Assembly: GCA_037893225.1 (NCBI GenBank)
Contig: JAZGUH010000223.1
Span: 434,001-498,000 of the forward strand
DNA from: Hippasteria phrygiana
Taxonomy: Eukaryota > Echinodermata > Asteroidea > Valvatida > Goniasteridae
DNA: 64,000 nucleotides
Direction: 5' to 3'
Shown here: positions 46,161-56,274 of the stretch, in pieces
Layout: each line of letters begins with the position of its first letter
Position numbering within the stretch: position 1 is the first letter of the stretch
Program-made: the position numbers and the translations under genes
The notes under the pieces: model-generated
Databases searched by the model: none
What the model saw: the letters and a program-made list of their open reading frames with translations, nothing else
What the model was told of the DNA's origin: nothing

Positions 46161-46423
46161 CATTAGAGAGGTTTCGTTAACGCACGGTTAGTGCATACGC
46201 TGACGATTAGTTCTTTACGGTACCCGACGAAAATTAGTGAAAAATGTTCGTTGGTTTAATATCCGTTTCTTACTTACGTGTAGTGCGACCGCTATCCGTG
46301 TAAACAAGATGATTACGTTTAGGATGAGTGAGGAAAACGTCAAACAAGCGCAAACAATGATGAGGTCACGGGAACTAAACGTAGTCGTCTCTCTAACGGT
46401 GCGCTAACGAAACCTCGCTAATG
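46161..46423. mobile_element. 263-bp MITE with CATTAGAGAGGTTTCGTTA ends
   Basis: Left CATTAGAGAGGTTTCGTTA and inverted right CATTAGCGAGGTTTCGTTA ends, with similarity continuing through GCGCACCGTTAG (about 31 bp, few mismatches). The interior has no frame. It directly abuts repeat E. Confidence 0.85.
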
Positions 46424-47178
46424 TAGAAGATCATTATACGACTTTTTAAAACTTTACTATGTGGTTGGTTTGATATTATAAAAACAAACGTGTTATGCTG
46501 TCATTAAGAATGTAGATACTGTATGAATACGGCCTTGGTGGCTTTTAGTACCGGTAGTGCTTGAGTCATGCATAAGTTTACCTGATATCGCAGAACCATT
46601 GAACACACGAAAAAGTCACCCACTTCATTGGGCATCTTCACCACTTCCTTGTCAAATGAATAATTAGACATATCTGCGTCAAAGCGTCAAACAAAAAATT
46701 CATAGATAAAAATGAAATGCTGATTTCTTGTTGTCATGACAACTCTCATCTCCTAGCGCTAAAATCAATATCACAGATAACTGAGGAACGGGCGGAGGTA
46801 AGATAAAAAAAAGCAGACGCGTTTGCATCAAATGAAAGGTAATTCATTTGTACATAAGAGCAATGATCGATTGCAAAGTTATATGGCGAGAAATTAATAA
46901 TATAACTTCACACTGGATAGTTCGAAAATGCATAAAGTTAGAGCACATTATTTAAACTACAGAGTGGTTTGAAGATGGAGTGGTGGAAATGGTCGAAACC
47001 CACTTTTGTGAGAAATGTGGATCATATTTCCCAAATAGTATTTAAACCTTTTTCCCTGTACGTACTAAAGTTTGGATCTTTTAGCAGAGGTGGTGAACAA
47101 ATTGTGGAAAATACTTTCTGTTGGGGGGGGGGGGGGGGCAGTGGTATCGTATACATTTCGCTGATTTCATTAGCTTGA
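46424..47178. other. No gene recognised; 16-G run
   Basis: G16 at 47123-47138; otherwise unique. Confidence 0.4.
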
Positions 47179-47192
47179 TATATATACTACAG

Positions 47193-47361
47193 AGTTTCGT
47201 CCAAATGTGATAAACTTAGAAGAAAAGAAGTTGCTGAAGAATTACGAACAGGGTATAGCTTACAATTACCTAAATGTCACCTGGTCTCAGTTACGCAGAG
47301 GGAATTATCTATTTCCAAAGATGAATTTCACATTCGTCCCGTCTGCGCACTTCCGGGTTAA
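47193..47361 (+). CDS. Candidate exon or small ORF, unknown
   Basis: After ATATACTACAG a frame runs 56 codons to TAA at 47359-47361: VSSKCDKLRRKEVAEELRT, then GYSLQLPKCHLVSVTQREL and SISKDEFHIRPVCALPG. Charged and hydrophobic residues alternate as in a real protein, with three Cys. The acceptor has a poor pyrimidine tract, and a G16 run lies 50 bp upstream. No family is recognised. It could be transposon debris. Confidence 0.25.
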
Positions 47362-48239
47362 AAACGAGGCTCTAGTGCTAAACAAATAGAGTGCTGTTCT
47401 GCGAATTCATTCATGCATGAATCCTAAATTTCGCCATAAATGGCAGCATAGGAAGTTGTTTACTTAGTTGTTTACCGAGATCCTCGCTTTTAAACCCGGA
47501 AATTGGTGTTATTTTCGTCTACACCCCGGCCTCTAGCAGGCCCATCCAAACTCTGGTACATTACAGCCGTGCAGGTTTTCTCAGTGCCCACGGCGGGGGA
47601 GGGGATTGGCTCTTGTTGATGGGGGAAAGTCCTCTTTCACCATTTAAGAACTGGATGGTTCTGAAAGGCATGAAGACGACTGTTTTGTATACGTCACACG
47701 TGAGAACTGTTTCGGTTAAGGGCACATGCGTATAGTGATATACGTGACGGAATCGTTATTAATCTTTATCAACCTTGGTGGAACGTGGTTAGTTGGGAAG
47801 GCCTACGAATGTTTTGAGTCGGTTAAAACGTATAGAGCCATCGTAGCAAAATCTTAACTCATTCGTGCATAATCCTAGGGCCATCGCCTTCCGTGGATAA
47901 CCGTAGCTTGAATTTATGACTATTCAGTACGAATATCTTATATTATCCTACGTTTTGCTACGTAGGTGAACCTTGATAAAGCCCCAGTCTCACTGTCACG
48001 ATTTTGCTCGCGACTAGCCACGATCTGAAAATTCGGCAGCAGTCGTAGTACCATCGTATAGTGGTGTCGCCAGTATTCTTGAGTGTTCGTGTGTCATCGG
48101 GATAGACTCTCGACTGTTTTGAACATGTTCAAAACTGTCGGGAGTGATCGGCTGGTTTTTCAAGTCGTACGGCATTCTTGAGGCCGTCGTAGAGGCATTC
48201 GTGATAGTCGTGGCACTTCCTAAGTACGACTGCGCAAGA

Positions 48240-48356
48240 CCCACCTCTAAAACTGTAACTTCTTCTCATTGTCTTCTTTCTACAGGTTTCGTCAGGCTTC
48301 CGAGCTACAGTGCCTAGGGCGCTTTTGAGGAATCCTTGGTTTCATTACCAGAAAGA

Positions 48357-48446
<90 letters not shown>

Positions 48447-48447
48447 T
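48240..48447 (+). mobile_element. SINE 3' end with (AAT)30-like tail, nested
   Basis: CCCACCTCTAAAACTGTAAC ... CTACAGGTTTCGTCAGGCTT ... CGAGCTACAGTGCCTAGGG matches the minus-strand body of the SINE at 53103-53335. An uninterrupted (AAT)n follows, from about 48357 to 48446. Confidence 0.75.
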
Positions 48448-48450
48448 GTA

Positions 48451-48905
48451 AATCTCCTGGATGCGGCAAATGGGCGACTCTTCCCGAAATAACCTTATTG
48501 GGGCGACACGAGTGTCGCCCTTTTAGAGCACTTTCCCAACGCGCCTTACTAAAAAACACTCCAAAGGGGCGACTTTCACAATAGGGCGACACCAAATTGT
48601 CGCCCTATTCGACCAGGTCACCCTAACCCACTCTTTTCCAGGATTATGTGTCGCCCTAACCGGCAATTGAGGAAAATTAGAAATCTCCTGGATGCGGCAA
48701 ATGGGCGACTCTTCCCGAAATAACCTTATTGGGGCGACACGAGTGTCGCCCTTTTAGAGCACTTTCCCAACGCGCCTTACTAAAAAACACTCCAAAGGGG
48801 CGACTTTCACAATAGGGCGACACCAAATTGTCGCCCTATTCGACCAGGTCACCCTAACCCACTCTTTTCCAGGATTATGTGTCGCCCTAACCGGCAATTG
48901 AGGAA

Positions 48906-48906
<1 letters not shown>
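48451..48906. repeat. 231-bp tandem duplication with GGGCGACAC hairpins
   Basis: The sequence starting AATCTCCTGGATGCGGC at 48451 recurs at 48682 and appears identical over about 225 bp. Each unit has two hairpins, GGGCGACAC-GA-GTGTCGCCC and AATAGGGCGACA-CCAAAT-TGTCGCCCTATT, plus a third GTGTCGCCC. (AAT)n tracts flank the pair (48357-48446 and 48905-48952), as if it had been inserted into one (AAT) tail. Confidence 0.9.
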
Positions 48907-48953
<47 letters not shown>

Positions 48954-49656
48954 TCTTATAATAACTAGTACGAGGGCCCTACGACTATGCCACGATTGAA
49001 CTACGAATGAACTACGATCTACCACGATCTACGACGATTTATGCCGATTACACTACGAACGTACTACGAACTTGCCCCGAATTATCAATAACTAACACGA
49101 CAACACCACGAATATTGCCGAATGCACTACGAATTATCACGAATTATGTAAGACTGCGGTAAGAACTACTACGACTTCTCACGATGCCACTACGGTTACA
49201 CTACGATTCGGGACCAAACAGTTTAAATACATGCCGTCGGCATCCCAGAAATCATTCGTAGCTCATCGGGATCAGTTTTTATACGATTCGTAGGACGTCG
49301 GAGTAGACCGTGAGTAGTCGTCGTAGTACAGTCGTGGTGATTCGTGGCGCAGTCGGGGCAGATCGTTGTGATTCGTGATAGGTCGTACTGCATTAATTGT
49401 ACTGGCAACGTAGTGGAGTCGTGGTAGGTCGTAGCTATTCGTGGAACATCGGCTTTGAAAACGTAGTGCATTCTTACAACAGTCGTCAATAGACTTGGGA
49501 ATTCGTATAACATTCGTGGCAAGGTCGGGAGTGATGCCGATTCATGCATATCTGGTCAAATTATTGCAAAAAGTCGGGAGCAGTCGTGGCTTGATGAGAT
49601 CGGGACTGATCATGGCTAGTCGGGAGCAAAATCGTGACAATGAGACTGGGGCTTAA

Positions 49657-50806
49657 ATCGTCATTAATCCTAGTACAATCTTAAGTGAAACGTCAATAAA
49701 CGTGATTAACCGTGATTAGCCGCAGTATGCCGTAGAGTATTCGAAACGCTAGCGTAATAGAGGCCCAGTAAACCGTACTAAACCGTTGTGTTTCCGTGAT
49801 GAATCTTCTTCAAAACGTTCTAAAATCGTACACGTGTCGTAGGTATTCGTAGTGTCACCGTACAATAACCGTCACGAACCGTATGAAGGTGTTACCTCTT
49901 GCCCCCGATTCATCCCGATTCATAGGTCTACGGTTAATCGGTATGAACCGGCGTCTAAACCGTGTGTGAACTAGGCTTCATACACATAAATAGAACTACG
50001 TTGATGCCATGAAGAGTTCGTTTTAAGAACCAGTCTCATTTGTGCGAATTGAGTAATTCTCGTTTCCTAGTCTGTCATTTTCATAGATTATAACCTTCCA
50101 AGACGGACTTATAATTGCCTCAGGGAGCGGAATAATGTTCATTGATTTTGTTTTAAGTACTTTACGTAGACAGCTATACTCTCACGGTTATTTAACAGGA
50201 TATTTGAACAACCCGTTGCATGGATGCCTATTCACATTTATTAATATTTAGATATACTCTCTTTGTTTTAGGCTGTCTCTTGCAGACTTGCTTTTCACCT
50301 AAGGCTTGATTAGGCGAAGTAAAAAATACATGTCCAGCCTTCCCGCCGCTTCCTTTTTTGAGGCCGCCTGGATTTCTTTATTTTTACCAGTGGAAAATGA
50401 GGTGAAGAAACTCCCGAAAATGCCAACCGATCCCCCGGAAAATAAAATACAAGCTTCTCTTGTCTAACATGTCTCTTTCATGTCTATGTTAAAAAACCTA
50501 TAGACGGTTGTCGGAAATTTTAAAAAGAATGGCGGCCATCTTAAAAATAAATAAAAAATAATAAAAGCATCTTCTCCCGGCTTAAAAAAAGAAGAAACCA
50601 AACCCCCCCCCAAAAAAAAAAAAAAAAAAAAAAAAAAAAACGGACGCCATATTTGTTGCTTTAATTTGTCCGGGGTCTGGGGTCCGGGGGAGGGGAGGGG
50701 GATTACCCCTTGAGGAGAGGAAAATACACAGAAGGGGTAGCAAGAGTTGTATATAAAGTCGCGCAGAACTAACAATTGAAATAATGAAAATACAAATGTG
50801 ACCAGT
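49657..50806. other. Word-rich flank, then unique sequence
   Basis: To about 49975 the sequence is full of words such as CGTGATTAACCG and AAACCGT, ending GTGTGAACTAGGCTTCA. This suggests an older scrambled element into which element 1 inserted; the matching region on the left is 47700-47976. Beyond that lie unique sequence and an A28 run ending at 50640. Confidence 0.45.
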
Positions 50807-51293
50807 TTGGTGTTGGTGTCGGTGGTGGTGGTGTCGGTGGTGGTGTCGGTGGTGGTGTCGGTGTCGGTGTCGGTGTCGGTGGTGGTGGTGGTGGTGTCGG
50901 TGGTGGCGTTGGCGGTGGCGTTGGCGGTGGCGTTGGCGGTGGCGTTGGCGGTGGCGTTGGCGGTGGCGTTGGCGGTGGCGTTGGCGGTGGCGTTGGCGGT
51001 GGCGTTGGCGGTGGCGTTGGCGGTGATGTTGGCGGTGGTGTTGGCGGTGGTGTTGGCGGTGGTGTTGGCGGTGGTGTTGACGGTGGTGGTGTTGGCGGTG
51101 GTGGTGGTGTCGGTGGTGGTGGTGGTGTCGGTGGTGGTGTCGGTGGTGGTGTCGGTGGTGGTGTTGGTGGTGGTGTTGGTGGTGGTGTCGGTGGTGGTGT
51201 TGGTGGTGGTGTCGGTGGTGGTGTTGGTGGTGGTGGTGTTGGTGGTGTCGGTGGTGGTGTTGGTGATGGTGGTGGTGTCGGTGGTGGTGGTGA
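50807..51293. repeat. GGTGGC/GGTGGT-GTTGGC satellite, open on both strands
   Basis: About 490 bp of GGTGGTGTCGGT-type hexamers and dodecamers, with a near-perfect core of about ten GGTGGCGTTGGC units at 50902-51022. Every unit length is a multiple of 3, so long frames exist on both strands: V/A/L-rich on +, T/N/A/D-rich on -. These frames follow from the repeat; non-repeat flanks show no conserved domain, so no gene is called. Confidence 0.9.
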
Positions 51294-51498
51294 CGGCTTC
51301 AGTCCCCCCTAAATACCGCCCTACTCCTGGTTTGGCTTGATTTTGTTTTGCTTGCTTTTGCGTTTGCTTGTCACTTTTTAGGCCTCGTTGTTGCATTCTT
51401 ACACTTGCTACTTCATTTGGTTGGTTGTTTGATAAAGTGTGTACTAGCAATAATTTTTAAGCCAATCAAAACTGCTTCCTATTCTGGACCTGACATCA

Positions 51499-51551
51499 AC
51501 TTTTACAGGTTGACACTACATGTCAGTGACATAGTGTCAACCTGTAAAAGT
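51499..51551. repeat. 53-nt near-perfect hairpin
   Basis: The 20-bp arms ACTTTTACAGGTTGACACTA and their exact complement enclose CA-TGTCA-G-TGACA, which pairs again. Only a tiny loop and a 2-nt bulge remain unpaired. It lies 90-150 bp upstream of the CpG-rich segment. Confidence 0.95.
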
Positions 51552-51639
51552 CGATACACCAATGTCATATTTTCATGTTTGTCTCAGTTCGGAGCGTTTA
51601 TTAGTAAGGTAAATAACACCGGTCTGGAAAGCAAGATTC

Positions 51640-52069
51640 CCGACTCGCGGTTAGCCAGTGAATTGTGTGCGAGCTACGAGCCACAAGCCCGACGCCGCCC
51701 GGCCACGCGCCAAAACAACAGGAAACAACCGTTTCGTCACCGCGGCACGAAAACCACGCAACAACGTTTACACCTTGCTCGCCCCCTCTGACTGATACAC
51801 GGTAACCAACGGGGCATTCGTCGTGTGACCACGTGATGTGCCAGGCCCGTTCCGTATAAGATCAGAAGTTTGGCGTGAAGCGCGATGATTGGTGCACGCG
51901 CAAGCATTCTGTCCGACTGAGGTGCTAGAGAAAACGGCAAGAGCGTATAGTTAGTTGCCGCGTGTGTGGAGCAGTGCTCGAGGACGAAATCTACAATTGA
52001 ATTGGTACTAACCGATTATTGAATAACCCGTTGTTGAGGCGTGGACTTGTTGAAGGGAAATTCTAAAGG
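51640..52069 (+). promoter_or_regulatory. CpG-rich promoter/first-exon candidate
   Basis: This is one of the densest CpG stretches in the window (GACGCCGCCCGGCCACGCGCC near 51692). Sequence without ATG-led frames then runs into TTCTAAAG|GTACGT, a good donor at about 52069. The layout is that of an untranslated first exon of a + strand gene. No TATA box, start codon or downstream exon was identified, so this is a hypothesis. Confidence 0.3.
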
Positions 52070-53102
52070 TACGTTTACTGTTCAGTGTATAAGTATGTAA
52101 TGTGCTGTGTTGTACCAATACATAGCAGAACCCAGTGGGTTGTGTTAATTGGGACAACAACTTCAGCACCGTCAAATTTCCAAAAAGAGTTTAAGCTCTC
52201 ATAATTATTCAAAAGTATATAAACACAACTGCCAAAAATCTCATCCAAAAAGGCTTTAATATTGCAATTACTGCCAGAAGTGGCCATAGAATGTGATTTA
52301 GAATAAAACAATGGCAATTTTTTTTTATAATTATTTTTAAGAGGGGGTTGGGGGGGGGGGGGGGGGCTACCGTCTGTTGCAAGTGCACACTCTTGTGTTT
52401 AGGCATAGGCATATGGAGTGGCACACTTTAAAGCCTTCAGATTGCAGCTGCGTTGATCATGTCTTAGCAAAAAGACTTTAAACGATTTGCAATCAAAGGA
52501 ATATGTAAACGTGTGTTTTCTGAACAAAAAAAATCACGCGCAACGAAAATTCTAAATATAGTCAAATGTTTAACCAGGCCGTTTAGTCATCACGATTCCA
52601 ATACATAATTACTCGGTGTTTTCAGTAACACACAAAAACCATGCCTCACTTGAGTTTTGCATGATATCACTTTCCCATAAAATACGTATTCCCGTTCTGC
52701 GACGCTGAGCCAGGTACGAACGAAAGCTGAAACCGCTTCGGCAACATTACACAATGTTGCACTGGATTCGTGTCGGACTCACAGTACGACAAAAGCATGG
52801 CACTCGTGCAAGCCGTATGCTTTTCCCATCGGTGTTTAAAATTTAACAACGAAATTTCAATTTCTCCTGCAAACACCAGGTATACGAGGACAGATTTTGC
52901 GGAAGAGCGTTTTTTTCCGATCCTGCCTTACACACTTCATTACAATAACAACCAAGTGCGTGACATTCTTTAAAAAAGAAAAGATGATTGGTTTCAAATG
53001 GCTGTCAGATTTCCTGATTCAAGGCAAGTTCTGTTTTTTATTTTTTATTTCTTTATAACACGAGTAAATGTATGGATGCAGTTATTCATCCACTTTTGCA
53101 CC
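52070..53102. other. No gene recognised; 17-G run
   Basis: G17 at 52350-52366 next to a T-rich stretch. A segment around 52680-52880 is open on both strands without family resemblance. Confidence 0.4.
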
Positions 53103-53335
53103 GTAGCTCGAAAGCCTGAAGAAACCTGCAGGAAGACGACGAAGAAAGGTTCAGTTTTAGAGGTGGGAGGAAACGCCAGATTTATATTCTGGGGGAAACC
53201 ACGAAATCAGGTAGGGACTGAAAACCCAATCCACATGTCGTCCCTGGTGGCCTACATTATATTATGTGGAGCTCCCAACACGCAGTGGCTTTATTCGATT
53301 TCAACGATCTAGAGGAATATGGTCAAACCACTACG
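53103..53335 (-). mobile_element. tRNA-derived SINE, copy A
   Basis: On the minus strand: CGTAGTGGTTTGACC (A-box-like region), a degraded B-box area, GACATGTGGATTGGGTTTTC, CGTGGTTTCCCCCAGAATAT, CGTTTCCTCCCACCTCTAAA, then CCTGCAGGTTTCTTCAGGCT and TTCGAGCTAC. The order of body blocks agrees with the pieces at 45491 and 48240. The GTTTTC/TTTCCTCCCAC blocks recall the conserved central domains of some animal SINEs; I cannot name which. Confidence 0.7.
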
Positions 53336-53639
53336 GTATTAGAACAGACGATGCTTTTTTCACTAATTTTTCCTGACCCGTTTGACGGACTGGGCTGAAA
53401 CTTTCACAGGTTTAATTCATGTTTATGTTCAACCACACTCAGTATGAACACTGCTTGTATCAGTTGTGGCAGCCATACCAATTCTGTCATACCTTCAACA
53501 ATGTTCTTAGGAAACTCAAAACAGGTCATAACAATTCCAACTCAAATCAGGTTTAAAATGTATGCACCGTTACATTTAGCTACTATTTATGGCAAAAACC
53601 GCGTATTTGGTGTGGTAATCTGCGATTAAAAATAACATT

Positions 53640-53860
53640 TGAAACTACTAGGGAGATTGCTGCCGTGGGAGACAGCCATACAAGCGGTTTCTGCAGTAGG
53701 GATAAATGTAAGGAATTCTTTTTTGAGTTTCTGTGTACTGTCTAAATTATGTATTTTTGTATTTGTGTATTATTCTTTTTGTGTAATTTGTATGTGTATA
53801 TGATTTGTATTTCTTTTTATTGTGCATTTTATACGAATAAAGAATCTGAACTGAACTGCG
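53640..53860 (+). mobile_element. Probable LINE 3' end with (CTGAA)n tail
   Basis: T-rich sequence ends ACGAATAAAGAATCTGAACTGAACTG: a poly(A)-like signal followed by a short pentamer repeat, as at the 3' ends of several non-LTR families. No coding part is left. Confidence 0.45.
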
Positions 53861-55166
53861 GGGAACTGGACTAAGATGACGATAAGCAAACAATTGGACC
53901 GTTATTAAAGGGGCATCAAAAAGGTGTTTTTTCGCATGTAGCTATACTGCCTCCGTGGACGTTATAAGCAGACTATCAGGGTGATGTTGTTTTTCCAAGG
54001 CCGATTTATCAGATTTCTTACGATTCGTGTCATGCTGTGCGGTTCAATGATTTCTTTCTGGGGCTCTGAACATAGGTAGTACGAAATAAAAGTGTGAAGG
54101 AGGGTACGTCAACAAGATATCAGCAGTGAGGCACGCAAACTGAGGCCACTTTAGTTGCGAATCGAGGATGTGTGAACATCGCAGTAATATTTCTGTTAAC
54201 GTGCATACTGCCGACAGTTTCTATATTGGACAGAAAGCGAAATAGTTCTGTTGCAAATATTTGGCCAAACCATGAAACACGAGGACTTTAGTTTAATGAA
54301 CACCAAAACTATTGCCCATAATAAACACTAAGGAAGGGTTAAATTTTACACCAACGGTATATATTCTACACTGCAAAAACTAAATCAATTTCACGTGAAA
54401 AAGGTATGGCCAAGTAAAAAAAACACCAGTTGATCGTCCCCGCCCGCATCCTTTTTTGAAGCCGCATCCTTTTTTGTTATTTATTATTTTTTTTCTCACC
54501 GTTTAACATGGATATTTGGAATCAACTTACAAGTAGAATAGCTAATTAAATGCTTGGCGGCCATCTTGGGGAAAAAAAACAAACCCGGACGATCAAGTGG
54601 TATGTTAGATGATATACAATTTGCTCATTTTTAAAATCATTGCAAATGCCTAAAGTGGGCTACTAGATTTAGCTGTTTCTGTGACATGGAATTTTAATAC
54701 TGTACAGTGTAATTCCGAAAGTAGCTCTTAATATATAGACCGTGCCTTTTTCGCGTTCATTTTATGAGTATAAGAAAATGCCTCTTTTCCTGGTAAGACA
54801 TCTCAAATTCGGCGTTTGAAGCAACTGCCGCGTTTCTCCCATTCTACTGTAAAACTTAAATCAATGGAATTGGACAAAACACAGCGGAAAATCGACATTT
54901 GATAAGGGCCTTAGACGTGCTTCGGTCACTGAATCGACGTTGATGCGTTTTCTACCCGTGTGGTTTTAAAGGTAAAACCATGGCTTTGTCCGTAGAAATG
55001 CGTTCAAGAAAGAAAAGTACAGTGTCTAAACTGCACCTGAGCAAACTCAACGATTGGGCGCAAATTAAATTTAGTCACGTTTCTGTACAAGACATTGGTT
55101 ACAGGTTCGTGTTGTGATGTAGCATTTTATAGACCAAACTGCTGAAAAACGCGCTGTTTAACAGTA
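53861..55166. other. No gene recognised
   Basis: 54430-54610 shares short blocks (CTTCCTTTTTTGA, GGCGGCCATCTT) with 50340-50560, hinting at an old dispersed repeat. Confidence 0.4.
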
Positions 55167-55283
55167 ATAGAGTACCGAAGTGATGACGTCAATCAATGCA
55201 ATGTTTGGAACCAGAATACATTCTAAACTGCATGTGTTTGGAACCATTTCCGCGGCAACTGACGTCAGACTTCGGTACTCTAT
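55167..55283. mobile_element. CRE-bearing MITE family F, copy 2 (117 bp)
   Basis: ATAGAGTACCGAAGT and ACTTCGGTACTCTAT are perfect inverted ends. Inside each lies a perfect TGACGTCA (55184-55191 and 55260-55267), the CREB/ATF palindrome. The flanks give no clear target duplication. Confidence 0.85.
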
Positions 55284-55410
55284 AAAACGTTCAAGTTCAG
55301 GAACGTTTGGGAGTATTTAGGAATTTCTTTAGAACAAATATTTGTTCCAAACCAACTTAATGACAGAAAAAATGACTATTGGCAAAGTAAAAAAAACACA
55401 TACACACAAC

Positions 55411-55445
55411 AACGACGACGACGACGACAACGGCGGCGACGACAA
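55411..55445. repeat. (ACG)n microsatellite
   Basis: ACGACGACGACGACGACAAC and similar triplets. A related (ACG)-rich stretch occurs at 62540-62580. Confidence 0.85.
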
Positions 55446-56274
55446 TCGGAAGAGAGGAAATGTCTCCCAGTCAATTCATTGGGTCTTTTAAAATTGATTT
55501 GGTCTTTACTCCACTGTCGGCGGAAGCATGTTAAAAATAAGGGGGCCGACCATTTCGGAAAAGTCAGGATCTTAAAAATATAGTACAAAAAGAACCTTCT
55601 CCTTTCTAGATTCTTTGTTGAAAAAAACGACGTTTAATTTTTAATTTTTAATTTTTTAGGTTAGAACGGGTGACGGAAAACAAGGACGGGCGGGTAAATT
55701 GTTTTTATGTAATATTTTTTTAGCTTGACGGAAACTCCCATGGCTCAGTCTGTGTAACTGCATTCCCATCTTGCACAAGCAATACAAACAGAAACTATGA
55801 TTTTTTCAGCAACGCAAATTTCAGACCGTCCAATCAATTAGAGTGTTTTCAATCTTAGCCTGACGAAAAACCAGGACCCAAGTGAATGGTGGGAATCACC
55901 GATGCATTTCCGGGCGACAACGGCCTCAAGTACCCAATAACAAGAGGTCACTTTCTTCGAGTAGTTTCTCTCTCAAAAAGCTGCTCGATCAACTTGTGAG
56001 AATTTTGATGGAATATGCAACGGAAATTTAGCTTTCTAGCTAATCGTTTGATATTTAAAGTGGTTGTCTATTTTATCCACCTACGCACAAGCGAACAATG
56101 AGATAAATTAGGCAAAACGGTCTTTTATGTCGATCTATTTTCCAGAATGTCACAAGTGTCTTTAACTTTTCTTCAGTGGTTTGAATATAACACAAAGGTC
56201 AGCGGTCGCTGAGGTACACATGCTAAATGTTATTATGACACACATATTGTTTGCGACACAGAGAAATTAGAACA
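55446..56274. other. No gene recognised
   Basis: Unique sequence; nothing supported. Confidence 0.4.

Larger units (their letters stand above)
47980..49653. mobile_element. Scrambled-word TIR element 1 (1674 bp, PIF/Harbinger-type target site)
   Basis: Inverted ends AGCCCCAGTCTCACTGTCAC (left) and AGCCCCAGTCTCATTGTCAC (right, read on minus), extended to about 45 bp. The flanks are TAA at 47977-47979 and 49654-49656, as expected for the 3-bp TWA duplication of PIF/Harbinger elements. Inside, nearly all sequence is short degenerate words around TCGT or ACGA. They are TCGT-oriented at 48001-48235, ACGA-oriented at 48955-49215 and TCGT-oriented again to 49560. A SINE end, (AAT)n and a 231-bp duplication are nested within. 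No transposase frame was found. Confidence 0.85.

Noticed and set aside
48310..48595. Frames with long Asn, Ile or Leu runs
   Set aside because: Pure translation of the (AAT)n tract.
50464..51450. Long minus-strand frame (328 codons), T/N/A-rich
   Set aside because: It is produced by the in-phase GGTGGC satellite; the opposite strand is equally open and the non-repeat parts show no domain.
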